Positions 33,441 through 44,839 of a stretch of 64,000 nucleotides of DNA are shown here, in pieces (positions within the stretch are counted from its first letter, which is position 1; every line of letters starts with the position of its first letter). The translations under genes and the position numbers were made by a program. Under the pieces are notes generated by a model. The model had not been told where the DNA came from and made no database searches. It saw only the letters and a list, made by a program, of their open reading frames with translations. Source of the stretch: Eunapius fragilis (taxonomy: Eukaryota > Porifera > Demospongiae > Spongillida > Spongillidae). The stretch covers positions 1,952,472-2,016,471 of the forward strand of contig OY811990.1 of NCBI GenBank assembly GCA_963681505.1, in the 5' to 3' direction.

Positions 33441-36400
33441 CTACATACTATTACTCATACAGTATATTTTAAAGGCATACATATTATTTGTCCAATCATG
33501 CACATATGTTATCTTTCCGTTGCCATGTTCCTTGTATATGCACATAGGCCCACACTCATGGCAGATTGAGATTGAATTCTCTACAGATGAGGATGGCACA
33601 ATCACTAGATCATTTGTCAACACCATCAGAGGACAGTTCAGACTATTTTGAACACCCAATAGTTCAAATGTGTTGAGAATACAGTACCACTGTGGGTTAC
33701 TTTCTGTCACAAAAGTAGCCATTAAAATTCCATACATTTCCTAAAAAGTTGAAAGGATAATTAATACACCGGGGGCTTATCAAGTAAAAATAGTGGCTTT
33801 ATTCACCTTGCCATCATACTTAAATGTGACATAATCTTGTACTTTCACTTTCTCACCCTCTCTTCTGCCTGCACATGAGTTGCTGCAGTAGACCATACAG
33901 TCCAGCCTTAAAGGGGCCACTCCCATAAGTTGACACTCTTCTCCTTTAAGTACAGAGTCAACTGTGCCAATTAGTCCATCCACTCTTTGAATCTTAATAT
34001 TGGATAACACTGTACTTGTCTGGTTAGTGAACATGTGTGTGCAGAAGAAAAGTGTTGTTAAACCCTTTATTATTTCATGAATATACATACCTTCTTTGTG
34101 CTAAAGTTTGGTTTTGTCTGCTTTTCACCACCATACATAAATTGTTGCACTTCAGGTGATTCAAACAGCCTCAGTATATCACTGCTACACCTGCATGTAA
34201 AACAGTGCAACTAGGCTAAATATTATAGCAATGGTTGGGAATAACATACTTGTCATTATTTGGTCCATAGAGTCCACCAGATACAATGTGTTCAAACTGT
34301 TCACGTACAGCAAAACCAACTGCTATATCATGGCTTGGTGAATGGCAGTGAGAGTGAATGTTCCTCTCTCTTACTAGAGAATTGAATGCCTCGCACCTGT
34401 ACTGGTTGATTATTTATGGATAAGTGGATAGTTTTAAAAATTCATACCTCTCAGTATTGTAACTTGATGGTGGGCCATAATCACGAAGACATTGAGGTAG
34501 ATGAAGCAAAAGGTGAATTTTGTACTTCCTCAAAAGAGGTGGGTCATGTGTTTTTACAGCTTGTACAAAGGCATTGCAAGCCACTTTGTAATCACTTATG
34601 CAACTTTGCCTCACCACGTCGCAGTAAACAACCCTAAACACCTTTAAAAGCAGAAAACAGTGTTCAATTTAAGTTCATCGTTGAACAGCCTTACATTTAT
34701 CAGTGTTGTCCACATCGCCATCTCTCCGATTGTTAAATATGGTTGGAGAGTGAACAGTGACATCTGAGCAAAAGCTTTCAGATCTCTGCCAACCAGGGAA
34801 CCCGAATATCGGCATATTCGCTTTGCCCTTGGCTTTACATGAAATCCAGAGTAATTGAAGGCCTCCATAAAAGCCTGAAGCCTCAGTTTGTCTTTGCTCT
34901 TAAAATTACCCAGAAGGGTGCGAACAAAGTATTTGAGTGGTCCCAGCTAAAGTGTGTGCAATACCTCAAGAGGAATACACCTGTATGTTAAAAAAATGAG
35001 ATCAAAATTATATATTTTACATTGCAAACTTACCGAAAAGCATCAATTGGCCTATAAGGTTGAATTAACAGCACAGCAGGTTGGAATTAAATGACTGTAC
35101 ATACCCTACACACTCTGCAAAACATTATTGGTCCTCCAGTCATGTGGCCAAGAATTTGTGATGCTCTGGGATTGTCACAGAGTATCGCAAGCACTGGAGC
35201 AATAACAAATACATTCTGGTTGGACTTGGCATCAAACATCTCCACTCCCTTTTCCAGCGTGCAAAGATCTTTGACAACAGCACTCATCATGTCAACAGCT
35301 GTTGCGGTATTAGATGCACACAACAGATGAATGTGACGGAGTTGATGGTTTAGCTTTTTTGGAAGACCAGCCAAAAGCAAGCACCATACGTCTAACAGAT
35401 TCCATTGTTTGCTGCGGTTTCCACTGAGATCATCAGAGTACAGCAATAATGGAGCAACAACCACAGCCATTCCTTTGGCTTTCTCCTTTATAGGATGTGG
35501 AGAGGTGAAGCATTTTGTTTCCTATTTGCAGAGAAGGATAATAGTAAATCACTGTATTTCAATGCTACGAAGATGAACCTCTGAATCCATCTGATACCAG
35601 ATATAAGATCTCTGTACCAGAATTGCAACAGAATTGGGCACAGGCAGTACTCTGACAATCTGATTTTCCTTTATAGTGACTTCATCACCAAGGAAAAGAG
35701 TATCATCTTCTGCTGTTAAAGTAAGTGATGCACTGGGAAACAGCTTGGAATACTGCCACATATTGTACAGGGGGAGAACTGACACATGAATCTCCTTATC
35801 ATGTGCCTAGAATTACATTTAAATGTATACAAATGTACAATGTCATGTTTTAGATGAGCTTACATCAATCCAATATCGCTGTACTTTAGCTACCACCGGT
35901 TCAGATCCAAGGTAATCATTATTAAATTCGATGAAGTCATTGACATATATGACTCGCCCCTGTACAGAATTGTAACAGCTTGATAGGCTGCCTCCTTGTT
36001 CCATTTATCAGCCTCCCATGTCTCACTATGAATTATACACTTGTAAAGTAAATATTTCACTGAACTAAAAGATCGGCAATACGACTTACGATACAACATC
36101 CGTGTGTGAAACTGGCAACCTTTGTATAGAGCTGCTGATATCAGGATTTCTAAAACAACGCCGCACAACATCAATGGGCCCATTTAGATAAAAGGGTTCT
36201 CCAGCCTCAGTATGCATCTAAATGGAATGTTGGCATCTGTATAAGATATACACTTTGTGTGATAAAACAACATGCATATACTTACACATACCAGTGATGG
36301 TGCTGCATAGCCAGGCAAGTTAATTTCTTTAACTGATACAATGATGGTGATGAAGGATCGTCCATTTTGAAAATGTGACAAATAAACTTCACATTTCTTT

Positions 36401-36981
36401 CCCCCTAACTGTACGTATGCAAATCCAATTACTGTCGATTCATCACTTCCAAAGCACAACATACTGGAGGACGAGTACTGTGAAGAAATGCATATAGAAG
36501 TGCAAATCGTTCAGAAGGAAATGGTTCTGTATCACGATCTGAACCACTTTCCAGATGCTGCAATACACCTGAATACAAGAAGATTTAACTATATAATTTC
36601 CAGCAGCAAGTTTTAACTTACTTGTCATTGCCACGGTAGAGTCTACACATTCAGATTCAGACTGAATATCTGATTCAGAGTCAGAACCCCCTGATGCAAT
36701 GCTTTCACATGCTGATTCCTCTGCAGTTAGTACTTCAGGGCAGCGGGGCACTTCAGGGCACATGGAATCAAAATTGACATCATAGTCTACTCCGTCTATA
36801 TTAAACTGTATAGGTGAAATAGTGTGGATATTTATATTGCACTTGCACATTACTTACCTCATTTGTCTCATGAGACTCAAGAGCTGTAGCAAACTCTCTG
36901 TGGCTGCTGGATAGTTGATGACGACGAAGTTCTGACGGATATTCAAATTGAATCTTGCAAATTCTGCAATATCTATCAACA
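33441..36981 (-). pseudogene. Tnp2-like (CACTA/Plavaka-type) transposase gene, spliced, one in-frame stop
   Basis: A minus-strand gene of about ten exons joined by short GT-AG introns. From 5': 36858-36981 (C2H2-like finger, YCRICKIQF...H-LSSSH), 36622-36805 (acidic Ser/Glu region), blocks at 36184-36560 and 35890-36183, about 35564-35778, 35105-35521 (core: SDDLSGN-SKQWN, LAGLP, IHLLCASN, DNPRASQILGHMTGGP, FCRVC), an 18-base micro-exon 35034-35051, 34695-34980 (PLEVLHT, LGPLKYFVRTLLGN), 34448-34641 (HLPQCLRDYGPPSSYNTER), 34250-34396 (CEAFNSLVRERNIHSH), 34091-34190, 33807-34019 and 33441-33740 (stop). The core matches the Tnp2/Transposase_21 family. Phases agree at the six 3' junctions. The one clear lesion there is TAG at 34947-34949; frame breaks are also likely near 36460. 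No TIR pair was found. Confidence 0.65.
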
Positions 36982-37019
36982 CCTGTGGGGCATACAATTT
37001 GTATAAATTGCAACATAAA

Positions 37020-37550
37020 ATACTGGACATGGGGCTCCGTTATTAAAAATAAACGAAATGCTTGAGCTTATATGCCACGAATAAAAACATCCAGTGTAAC
37101 AGATACGCCCACTCCCGTACAGGCAGGTTTATATTGAAAGACCTTTTTATACAGCCAGATACATAGAAGTCGAAGATAGCTTGTAGACGTCCGATTAGCT
37201 CCCCCCCCCCCCCCCCCCCCCCCCCCGCGAAATCATCTTTCGCGCCCGGCTTTTAAAGCTCCTTATATAGAGGCAAAAACATATGCAGCTAGATGGCATA
37301 AAACGCTACGGCCTCAGTGTAACGTAACAGTCTGTACACTGGTACATGTACCTGTTGCACTATTATTCATGACGTCAAAGAAGATCACGTGATTAAATGT
37401 GAATCGTGGGTGCATTTATAGCAGACACTTAAAGGTATTTGGAGGACTTATGTACACGCATAAGTGCATGTATGTCTCTATAGCCGATCGCGAGCATCGT
37501 AGAAACTAGAGCCCGGTAAACCTCATAGCCCTGTTAACAGATTGTATTAT
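37020..37550. other. No gene recognised; C homopolymer
   Basis: It contains a run of about 28 C residues at 37199-37226 and otherwise unremarkable sequence. It could include the promoter of the minus-strand gene ending upstream at 36981, but no motif stands out. Confidence 0.5.
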
Positions 37551-37803
37551 AGTGGACTCGTATACTGGCGCCATTTTGTTAGTGCCAATATGGGCGTCAT
37601 ATGTTTCACATATTTGTTCCATATGTTACATTTGAAACGTATATGTGGCTCATATGTGCTCCATATATGCGTTGCTATATCCGATATATTACTACATGTA
37701 TGTTCCAGATAACATATGTGTATCATACATGTGCCCATATATGATACATTGATGTGCGCTAGTTCATATTTGATACATTTTTGGAATTGCCTGGGTGTGT
37801 AGT
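37551..37803. mobile_element. MITE-like repeat, relative of 27719-27905, inverted
   Basis: It ends CCTGGGTGTGTAG and is filled with CATATGT/ACATATG motifs. GGCGCCA near both ends (37568 and 37809) may be part of the TIR. Confidence 0.45.
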
Positions 37804-37859
37804 AATTTGGCGCCAAACTACCACGCGGAGTGGGCGATCGAGGTCGCAGGGATATCAGG

Positions 37860-38640
37860 CAGCTGCCAGCACACCTGAAAGAACTGGATGACGGACGTCA
37901 GGTTAGTCCAAAAGTATATAGAGATGTTCATAGTTCGTAAACCATTTTGTTTATGCCAAGACATTTTGACGATGCCTCACCCGGCAAATTGCCAGGACAG
38001 CGCAGCGTCCGCGGACTTGGATTTCAGGTAAGTTCACCGGCCATGAAATAGCAAGTCGTCGCTGATATACTAAGACACATCGATGAAGCTGTATTGCATC
38101 GCAAGAAGATGGTGGAACTGAAATATAGGTAAGGCATATTTCAGAATTCTAGCAGTCAGAAGGAAAATCAGCACTTCAGTTCGGCTTGATGAAAGGTAAG
38201 CGATTGTGCGCTTTTTTCTAACGCAATCACGACCTTGTATCGCGGCAGAGTTTGATGAAGACCTTCACGCTATTGTCACTACAGTTAAAGGTAGAGCCTT
38301 CATAATCCTATTTATTCACCCTACCACCATATCCTCCTTTTACTAGGTGGTACAAGCGAACTAAGGGTAATTGAAGGCTATTAAGCTCAACAGCGTACGT
38401 CCTACCTATGTCTTGTTATGCTCTTTTCATGCTGTAGCATTTGGTAAAAAGGTTTGTTATGCAGACAGAAGAAAGGCTATTGTGGCGTAGTTGTGGGAGA
38501 AAAGGTGCCAAATGCTGAAGGAAGAAGAGAAGCAGTTATGGGGGACATCAAGCCTACAATGATGTCAGAAGAGGAGAGCGACGACCAGAACGCTCAAACT
38601 CTACAACGTCGCCTCCGTTGTGGCGTTCTGACACGCTAAA
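37860..38640 (+). other. Run of short exon-like blocks
   Basis: Donors GTAAG or GTTAG follow 37901, 38028, 38128 and 38196. From the ATG near 37974 a frame MPHPANCQDSAASADLDF joins, in phase, to 38075-38127 (HIDEAVLHRKKMVELKY) across a 46-base intron. Later blocks do not stay in frame. A final open frame (38454-38639) is Glu/Arg-rich. No family is recognised. Confidence 0.3.
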
Positions 38641-38962
38641 TGACTTGCATGATTGATGACTTGGATGAGCGAATAAAAGGAACCAGCAACTCGAGGCTCC
38701 ATCCATAGAAGCAGAGAGTTGAAGGACCGCTCTTAGACGCATCCAGTCCACCAACTGCCCAACCCTGGATGATTCGAGAGAAAGCTTGAACGTTATAACG
38801 CATTTTATGTTTTCTTTTATCGATTGTATTCATAAATTTGATCATGAGTACACAAATAGAAACAAGATAGTATACAGTGAACAGATTTGGAGACGTTTCC
38901 AAATATGTGCTGAGTACGGAAGCGGACATGGTGCACGGAGACATATGTTAACAAACCCACAA

Positions 38963-39134
38963 TAAGCGCACGTGATAGTATCGAGTATACGCAAAATATA
39001 CGACATGAGATTCTGGTTCTATCCGCAAAATATACCAATGCGTATTCTTTGCGGATAGCATGTGTATATTCATATGTATATTTAGTATATACGCAGAGTA
39101 TACACTATCGTATATCCAACTTGTAGCACAGTGA
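38963..39134. mobile_element. CAC-GTG-ended MITE next to a RecQ-like scrap
   Basis: Palindromic AT-rich element with TATACGCAAAATATACG and TACACTATCGTATATCC, ending GTAGCACAGTG at 39134. The coding scrap at 39135-39271 begins immediately. Confidence 0.55.
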
Positions 39135-39271
39135 CAGAACATAGCATAGAGTTTTACCGTATCCTGTTGGCAAAATAACAAACAATCACGGCCATTTACA
39201 AAGCTACATATAGCCTCCTTCTGCTTGTCCTTCAATGTCTCCACTTTCAGTTCTGTCATCGCGAAACACAT
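39135..39271 (-). pseudogene. RecQ-like helicase N-terminal fragment
   Basis: Minus-strand reading gives CFAMTELKVETLKDKQKEAI followed by VNGRDCLLF. This corresponds to the Q-motif region of RecQ-like helicases (L-x-KPEQ--AI--FV-GKDV---). The Walker A lysine remains as a VKLY remnant but the GKS loop is lost, and the frame dies at the MITE. It is more eroded than 413-540 and 16078-16252. Confidence 0.45.
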
Positions 39272-39566
39272 GTTCGACCGTATCCATACTTACACGTAGT
39301 GTGTGGGTCTGGGTCGAGCAATGTTTATGTACATACGTCATAATTAAAGTGCGCACGAATTCCAGCGTTTGGTACACTTCCGCCCCATACGAAACACCAG
39401 ACCTATATGAGCGTGTTTATACATTATGCGATAAACATTGCGTCATATTGGTCTGGGGCCGAGACTACCATGATGCTATGTTTAGGAACGAGCAATTAAT
39501 ATTACGTGCATTTAGTTATATGAATAACAATGTCATGCGCAAAAATGGGAAATCACAAAAGTCATA

Positions 39567-40894
39567 CAGGGGGTGCTCGGTTGAGCGGAAAATGACATCT
39601 CGCTGCAGCGAAAAAATAAAGTCATTCATTGTACCACAATGCAATTTGGGGTCGATTGTCGCGGTACAGCTACGTCAACAAAGCCATGCCTCCTACACTT
39701 ATTCACTATGGTAACGGGAAACAAGTTATGGTTGATTAATACTAACCTTTTACCTCAAATCTCATTCACAGCGATTCTGAGAGGGTAGGGCTGTGTGCAC
39801 TTGGATCAAATATGTATCACTAATGCAAGCACCAGTAATCCTACATGTAACTGATGTGTAGTGCGTTACATTTTCACTTACATATATCGTTACTTTGACT
39901 ATCCAAGACATCACTCGCGAGGCAGTACTAGTGCGCGTAAAAACGCGCATGAACAGGAACACCTAACTGGATAAAGAGGTTGCTTTCTGACATTGTAAAT
40001 TGGCTAGTAAACGTTCATCGCCAGATAAAAAAGCGCACGCACGGTGCGCATCAATAAGAATTCATGTCAGCATTCACCTATGCCATGGATACACTTAGCA
40101 ACAGTTTAACACATCAAGTAAAAATATTCTCTAGAAATGCTGATTACTTAGTTGTTGAACACTGTTAAACGTCTTGTTGATTTTACAAAACGAATTCTTT
40201 TGTATGGTGCGCGCGTGTATTTGGATCGCTGTATTTGTTGTGCAGATTTTGAAATGTAAATTCAACAAGAAGTTTAACAGTGTTCAATACTAAGTAAACA
40301 GCATTTCTAGAGAATATTTTCACTTGACGTGTTAAACTGTTGCTAAGTGTATCCATGGCATAGGTGAATGCAGACGTGAATTCTTATTGATGCGCACCGT
40401 GCGTGCGCTTTGTTACCTGGCGATGAACGTTTACTAGCCAATTTACAATGTCAAAAAGCAACCTCATTATCCGGGTAAATGTTCCTGTTCATGCGCGTTT
40501 TTACGCGCACTAGTACTGCCTCGCGAGTGATGTCTTGGATAGTCAAAGTAACAATATATGTAAGTGAAAATATAACGCACTACACACCAATTACATGTAG
40601 GATTACTGGTGCTTGCATTAGTGATACATATTTGATCCTCCCTGTAGAAGTGTGATTACGCGAACACATAGCTCTACCCTCTCAGAATCGCTGTGAATGA
40701 GATTTGAGGTAAAAGGTTAGTTTTAATCAACCATAACTTGTTTCCGTTATCATAATGAATAGGTGTGGGAGGGATGGCTTTGTTGACGTAGCTGTACCAC
40801 GGCAATCAACCTCAAATTGCATTGTGGTTCAATGAATGACTTTATTTTTTCGCTGCAGCGAGGTGTCCTTTTCCGTTCAACCGAAGACCCCCTG
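39567..40894. mobile_element. 1.33-kb foldback transposon, TA target
   Basis: It begins CAGGGGGTGCTCGGTTGAGC and ends with the matching inverted sequence ...CCGAAGACCCCCTG. Arms of roughly 610-630 bases pair almost completely, leaving a loop of about 80 bases (near 40181-40260). TA precedes and follows it, and copy 2 (near 52230) shows the empty site. The TA target fits Tc1/mariner-type or similar integration. It has no coding capacity; frames of 60-159 codons in it appear in both arms and are not supported. Confidence 0.85.
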
Positions 40895-41087
40895 TATTTA
40901 GTACTGATAAGAATGTTTGCCAACATGTAATTCTTTGTTGTGGCTCAACTACAAATTCATTACATTGCTTCAAAACTCACTAGTGCATTGTTGTATTTGT
41001 GTTGTCTAACTATGCCTCCCAAAACCCGCCAGGCATATTATTACTAAACAACGGCTTCAGCTATTTGAATTCCAGCGCAAGCTAAAG

Positions 41088-41324
41088 GTGTTGGTGGAAT
41101 GTACCTCAAAAGAACGTGTAATGAGATTTAAAACAAGGCTTCCGGTTCCAATTAATGCTCCTTTGTTGTGGCCAAATGCGCTTTTTACTGCTTGTCCAAA
41201 TGCTGCTCGTAGCCAAATATTTGTTGAAGGTAGTAACTGTGAGAAAGTGCAATCAGCTGATGTGATTAGAATTCAACAAATGCAGCGTAAAGTTAAGTAT
41301 ACTATTGCACTGGTTCACAGATGA
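41088..41324 (+). other. Short open frame 3' of the receptor, not conserved
   Basis: A 78-codon frame opposite the receptor's 3' flank. In the other copy (52436-52660) it is broken by several indels and stops while the receptor frame next to it is well kept, so it is probably not a gene. Confidence 0.3.
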
Positions 41325-41402
41325 ATTCATATGGGAATATGGATAAATAACAGCAATTATATTGCCTTTCATACACATGATCATAATAGACAGTACAGTG
41401 AT

Positions 41403-43631
41403 CTATGTTTTACGAGTCATATTCGTTACTGATGACCTTGGCAATTTGGAGTGGTGACGTGGATTGCAATTGTTATCGATCAGTGAAATCACTGGCGGCA
41501 TAAACAAGAAAATAGCACATAGATAAACCACAAGTGTTAGAAGAAAGCTGAGTATTCCATACGATGTATTGACACTCGCTTCTGTAACCACTGTTATCAT
41601 GTAGATGACTCCTCCCACTACACTACTCAGAGTCAAGAGGTAAGCCAATGCAGCAACACTAGATGTACGAAATCCTTCCATTTTGATAGATGTGGTCAAA
41701 GCAAGGTACACAATCAAAATAATGAAGATGGCCTCAAACACTATGATGGATGTTACCCATTCTATAGGATGCTTGCAAGAACATAATTCCTCAGTGGTGA
41801 GCACTAAAGTCTCCCTTGAAGGAATCAGCATTTGTTTAATAATCCTAACATAGGGATCATAAATAGTCCAAGCTGTGCACAAGGTAACAGGCAGGAGAGC
41901 CACTGTAATAATGAATATGGCCAAAGCACTATCATTCATCCAAACAACGTTTTCCTTCCTAAAGTTTAAGGCACATCTGTGGATGTAATAGAGCCTACAT
42001 GTCTTTGCAGTTACTGTTCCAAACACCAAAGTGAGTCCAATTGACAATGCCCATGGAAAGGCATTGCACAATACTGACTTTGCATGTCTGCTGACTGGGA
42101 AGGTCTCTGTGATTGTGTACATCAGTGTAGCCAGGATGATTAGATAACATCCTGCATAAGCAAAATGGTTGAGCCTTGTGCTGGAGGCCTTGATAGCTTT
42201 GTGGTTTCTGTATGCAGTGTTCACAAAATGTATTCCTAACACCAGAAGAGCAGCTATTGCATCCACCACAATGAGCACTGCAGCCAGAGGCAGAGACACC
42301 AATATATGCACCTCTTCAAAGTTTGTTGACACAAAGACAGCAGTTTCTTGATTCAATTTTAAGCCATCAGAAAACGTGTATGTAGCTACAATGTAATTCG
42401 GAGGCGTAATTGTGTATACATTTGTAAGGGCAGACGAAATATAGCCATCTTGTGGATTGAATTGTATGACTCCACCTGCCACACCAGTAAAATTTAACCC
42501 GTACATCTGCTGTCGAATTATTTGAGTGTATTTCTCTCTTCCATATGTGTAGTTTAAGAGGGGTAGTCCGTTCCTCTGGAGAGGATCAATGGAATTATTT
42601 AAGGCCACTGCAAATGCCCAGACAGCATCAAACAGGGCAAAACAATCAGTATCGTCGTCGCATATACTGCGAACATAGTGGTTGTCGAGTTGTGTGTAAC
42701 TTGGGGCATGTTGCCAGTAGTTAGCGGTGTTGAAAGTTAGGCTATGGTTTAAGGAGTCTAAGATCGCGGAATGATTGCAGGCGTACGATTTGGTCTCGTA
42801 CGCAAACGCAGGAACTTGTTGAAATGGGGGCGCAAATAATATCCATTGGTACTTTGGGTACGTCATTCCCATGTGGTAAGCCAGGCACAGCGCCCTCTGC
42901 AGAGTCTCATCGCGTAGGAAGGATACAATTACACGCACATATGTACTCCTCAGAGCCTCCAGCGGAATGTAATCAAGAGTCGCGGGAGAGACAAAGGACA
43001 GGTTCACAGCTCCGTTCAGCTTCTCTTGGAATAGCAGAAAAGAATTATAATTCACTAGCATATCCGCGCTGTACAGTACGGCAGCCCGGGTCCAGTTGTT
43101 GTACGCAAACAAAGCCAGCATCGAATCAATTCGATTGGTTGTCGAAGGATTGATCCCAAAGCTGTAAGGGTATAAGGAGCGATCGGCCAGCTCTGGTGCT
43201 GAACCAAGGTGGACGTTAATGAGCGCAATTTCCGGCTTACCCGTGAGAGAAGCCACCGCTTTAGCTGCGTCGGAGCACTCTGGACCTATTATGCCAACAA
43301 TCTGTTTACCGCCATAGTATAGGTTGTCGATCAGACTGATAACGGACTTCCAACTGAAGATACAGCCGTCATTAGCCGGGATAAGTTCCAGCCTATAGTT
43401 CTCGAGGAGGTCTGAACGATTGTTAATTTCCGCTACAGCCAGCTCGGCACCAGCGATGATAGCTGCACCATCTGTGCGCCCGGGTTGTAATGACGATGTG
43501 TCGTTATCGAAGTAAGAGAGTAGCGAGAGCAGATACAAAGTTTCGGATTTTTTTGCAGCTGTTACCCTCGGTGATCCAACTGCTATGACCAGGAGAGTTG
43601 TTAGGCATGCGATCGAGACATTAGCAGTCAT
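41403..43631 (-). CDS. GABA-B-like class C GPCR, single exon, intact
   Basis: A 742-residue receptor on the minus strand, ATG at 43629-43631. Residues 1-25 form a hydrophobic signal peptide. Residues 30-430 are a Venus-flytrap ligand domain (periplasmic-binding/ANF type) with many N-glycosylation sites, including GIIGPECSDAAKAVASL and FTGVAGGVIQFNPQDG. No cysteine-rich linker follows, as in GABA-B receptors. Seven membrane segments: about 443-469, 488-507, 518-548, 568-590, 625-648, 657-681 and 690-715. KASSTRLNH at the TM1-TM2 loop and LSIGLTLVFGTVTAKTCR in TM3 are GABA-B-family hallmarks. The cytoplasmic tail is about 27 residues, with no coiled coil for heterodimer pairing. It would act at the plasma membrane through G proteins; the ligand cannot be deduced. 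No intron or lesion is seen. A 58-base hairpin lies 85 bases upstream. Confidence 0.92.
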   Translation of the reverse strand: MTANVSIACLTTLLVIAVGSPRVTAAKKSETLYLLSLLSYFDNDTSSLQPGRTDGAAIIAGAELAVAEINNRSDLLENYRLELIPANDGCIFSWKSVISLIDNLYYGGKQIVGIIGPECSDAAKAVASLTGKPEIALINVHLGSAPELADRSLYPYSFGINPSTTNRIDSMLALFAYNNWTRAAVLYSADMLVNYNSFLLFQEKLNGAVNLSFVSPATLDYIPLEALRSTYVRVIVSFLRDETLQRALCLAYHMGMTYPKYQWILFAPPFQQVPAFAYETKSYACNHSAILDSLNHSLTFNTANYWQHAPSYTQLDNHYVRSICDDDTDCFALFDAVWAFAVALNNSIDPLQRNGLPLLNYTYGREKYTQIIRQQMYGLNFTGVAGGVIQFNPQDGYISSALTNVYTITPPNYIVATYTFSDGLKLNQETAVFVSTNFEEVHILVSLPLAAVLIVVDAIAALLVLGIHFVNTAYRNHKAIKASSTRLNHFAYAGCYLIILATLMYTITETFPVSRHAKSVLCNAFPWALSIGLTLVFGTVTAKTCRLYYIHRCALNFRKENVVWMNDSALAIFIITVALLPVTLCTAWTIYDPYVRIIKQMLIPSRETLVLTTEELCSCKHPIEWVTSIIVFEAIFIILIVYLALTTSIKMEGFRTSSVAALAYLLTLSSVVGGVIYMITVVTEASVNTSYGILSFLLTLVVYLCAIFLFMPPVISLIDNNCNPRHHSKLPRSSVTNMTRKT

Positions 43632-43715
43632 ATTGATAGTTGGGTGTTGTCAGGCGCCGCGTTGAGGTCATGATTAAATCAACTAATTAACGCTATTGGC
43701 ATGCACTGTTATTAA

Positions 43716-43773
43716 TTGGGCGTAGCCCGACCTTCTCGTATGGCGGAATACTCCAAGGTCGGGCTACGCCCAA
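43716..43773. repeat. Perfect hairpin upstream of the receptor
   Basis: TTGGGCGTAGCCCGACCTT at 43716 and its exact reverse complement ending at 43773 enclose a 20-base loop. It lies about 85 bases upstream of the receptor start codon and is absent from copy 2. It is probably a tiny MITE; a regulatory role is speculative. Confidence 0.75.
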
Positions 43774-44058
43774 CTACACTGTTACTAACATACTTGGTTC
43801 CTAGAGACCACCCATCAGTCCTTATTTCAACACTACTAGCGCTTATTTCACCAAAAACGTGTTCCAAACATACTCAAACAATGGTTTAATCCAATTACGC
43901 GTCTTTTATGTATTGTCGCCACTCCGGTTGGCGGTAATTTCGCTATATGTTAGGTGGATGTTCAAAACCGTGGGCTAGTAAGGTTCATTAAACATTAACA
44001 AATACAATGTATACCGCGCTGTTTTGTTTAAAATAGTAAGTCGATCTGTATTACATCG

Positions 44059-44085
44059 GGGGGGGGGGGGGGGGGGGGGGGGGGG
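44059..44085. repeat. Poly-G tract
   Basis: An uninterrupted run of about 27 G residues. Proline- or glycine-rich frames over it are artefacts. Confidence 0.95.
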
Positions 44086-44839
44086 AAATATTGGTTCGGC
44101 GGCTGCCGGACCTGCCGGGCCGGTTCCGACGCTCGTGTTATTGGATTCAGTAGGCAAACGGACATACAGAGAGAAGCTGGATATGCACCACTTAGATATG
44201 AATCCATTATCTTACCACTCCGGATGTTTGGATCGTGGCCGGACGTCACTCTTCCTGATATTTGTACTACCTGCTTTTCTGGCCTAGTCCCTGCACTAAA
44301 GATTACCTTAAAAGGCATACAAAGAGCACTGAAGCTTGGAAATATGTCACTTCTGGTTATGTAAGCGGGATCAAATTGCTGAAATTAAGTGCAGATTTAT
44401 GTTTGGTTAGAGCCAAGGTACATGTACAATCCATACGAAATTAAAATATTTAATTGCATCACCCCTGTAGGTCAAGCATAGCCAGAAAACGAGTGATCCA
44501 CCACTTGTACCCTGGGTTGGGGTGCGTTATAGTGGCACTGTTGTTTGTGCACACTGTAATTGCATGGCGGGTGCAGGAGAGGCTTGCTCACATATCGCTG
44601 CATTGCTGTACTCCACAATGGTTATATCAGATATGATTAAGAACACATCTTGTACCTTCAGAAAGATGCAGCTGTATTGTTCCCTCCCAAAACCCTGATG
44701 TAAGTTGCATGTCCTGCATGTAGCACAGAATTGTAGACATATACCATATACTTTTATAGATGCCTTTTGCCAAAATCTGTGACATCCAGTTTGAATGCTC
44801 TATGAAGTTTCCATGCACTTGAGCCTGCTTGTGTTATTT

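Larger units (their letters stand above)
39472..43620. repeat. Receptor-bearing duplication, copy 1 (copy 2 at 52134-54967)
   Basis: Matching sequence runs from CATGATGCTATGTTTAGG to the receptor's signal-peptide codons, interrupted only by the 1.33-kb foldback (39567-40894), which copy 2 lacks. Spacing and order are the same in both copies. Confidence 0.88.

Noticed and set aside
39235-39714. 159-codon plus-strand frame
   Set aside because: It crosses MITE-like termini and the foldback arm; no domain, and composition matches repeats.
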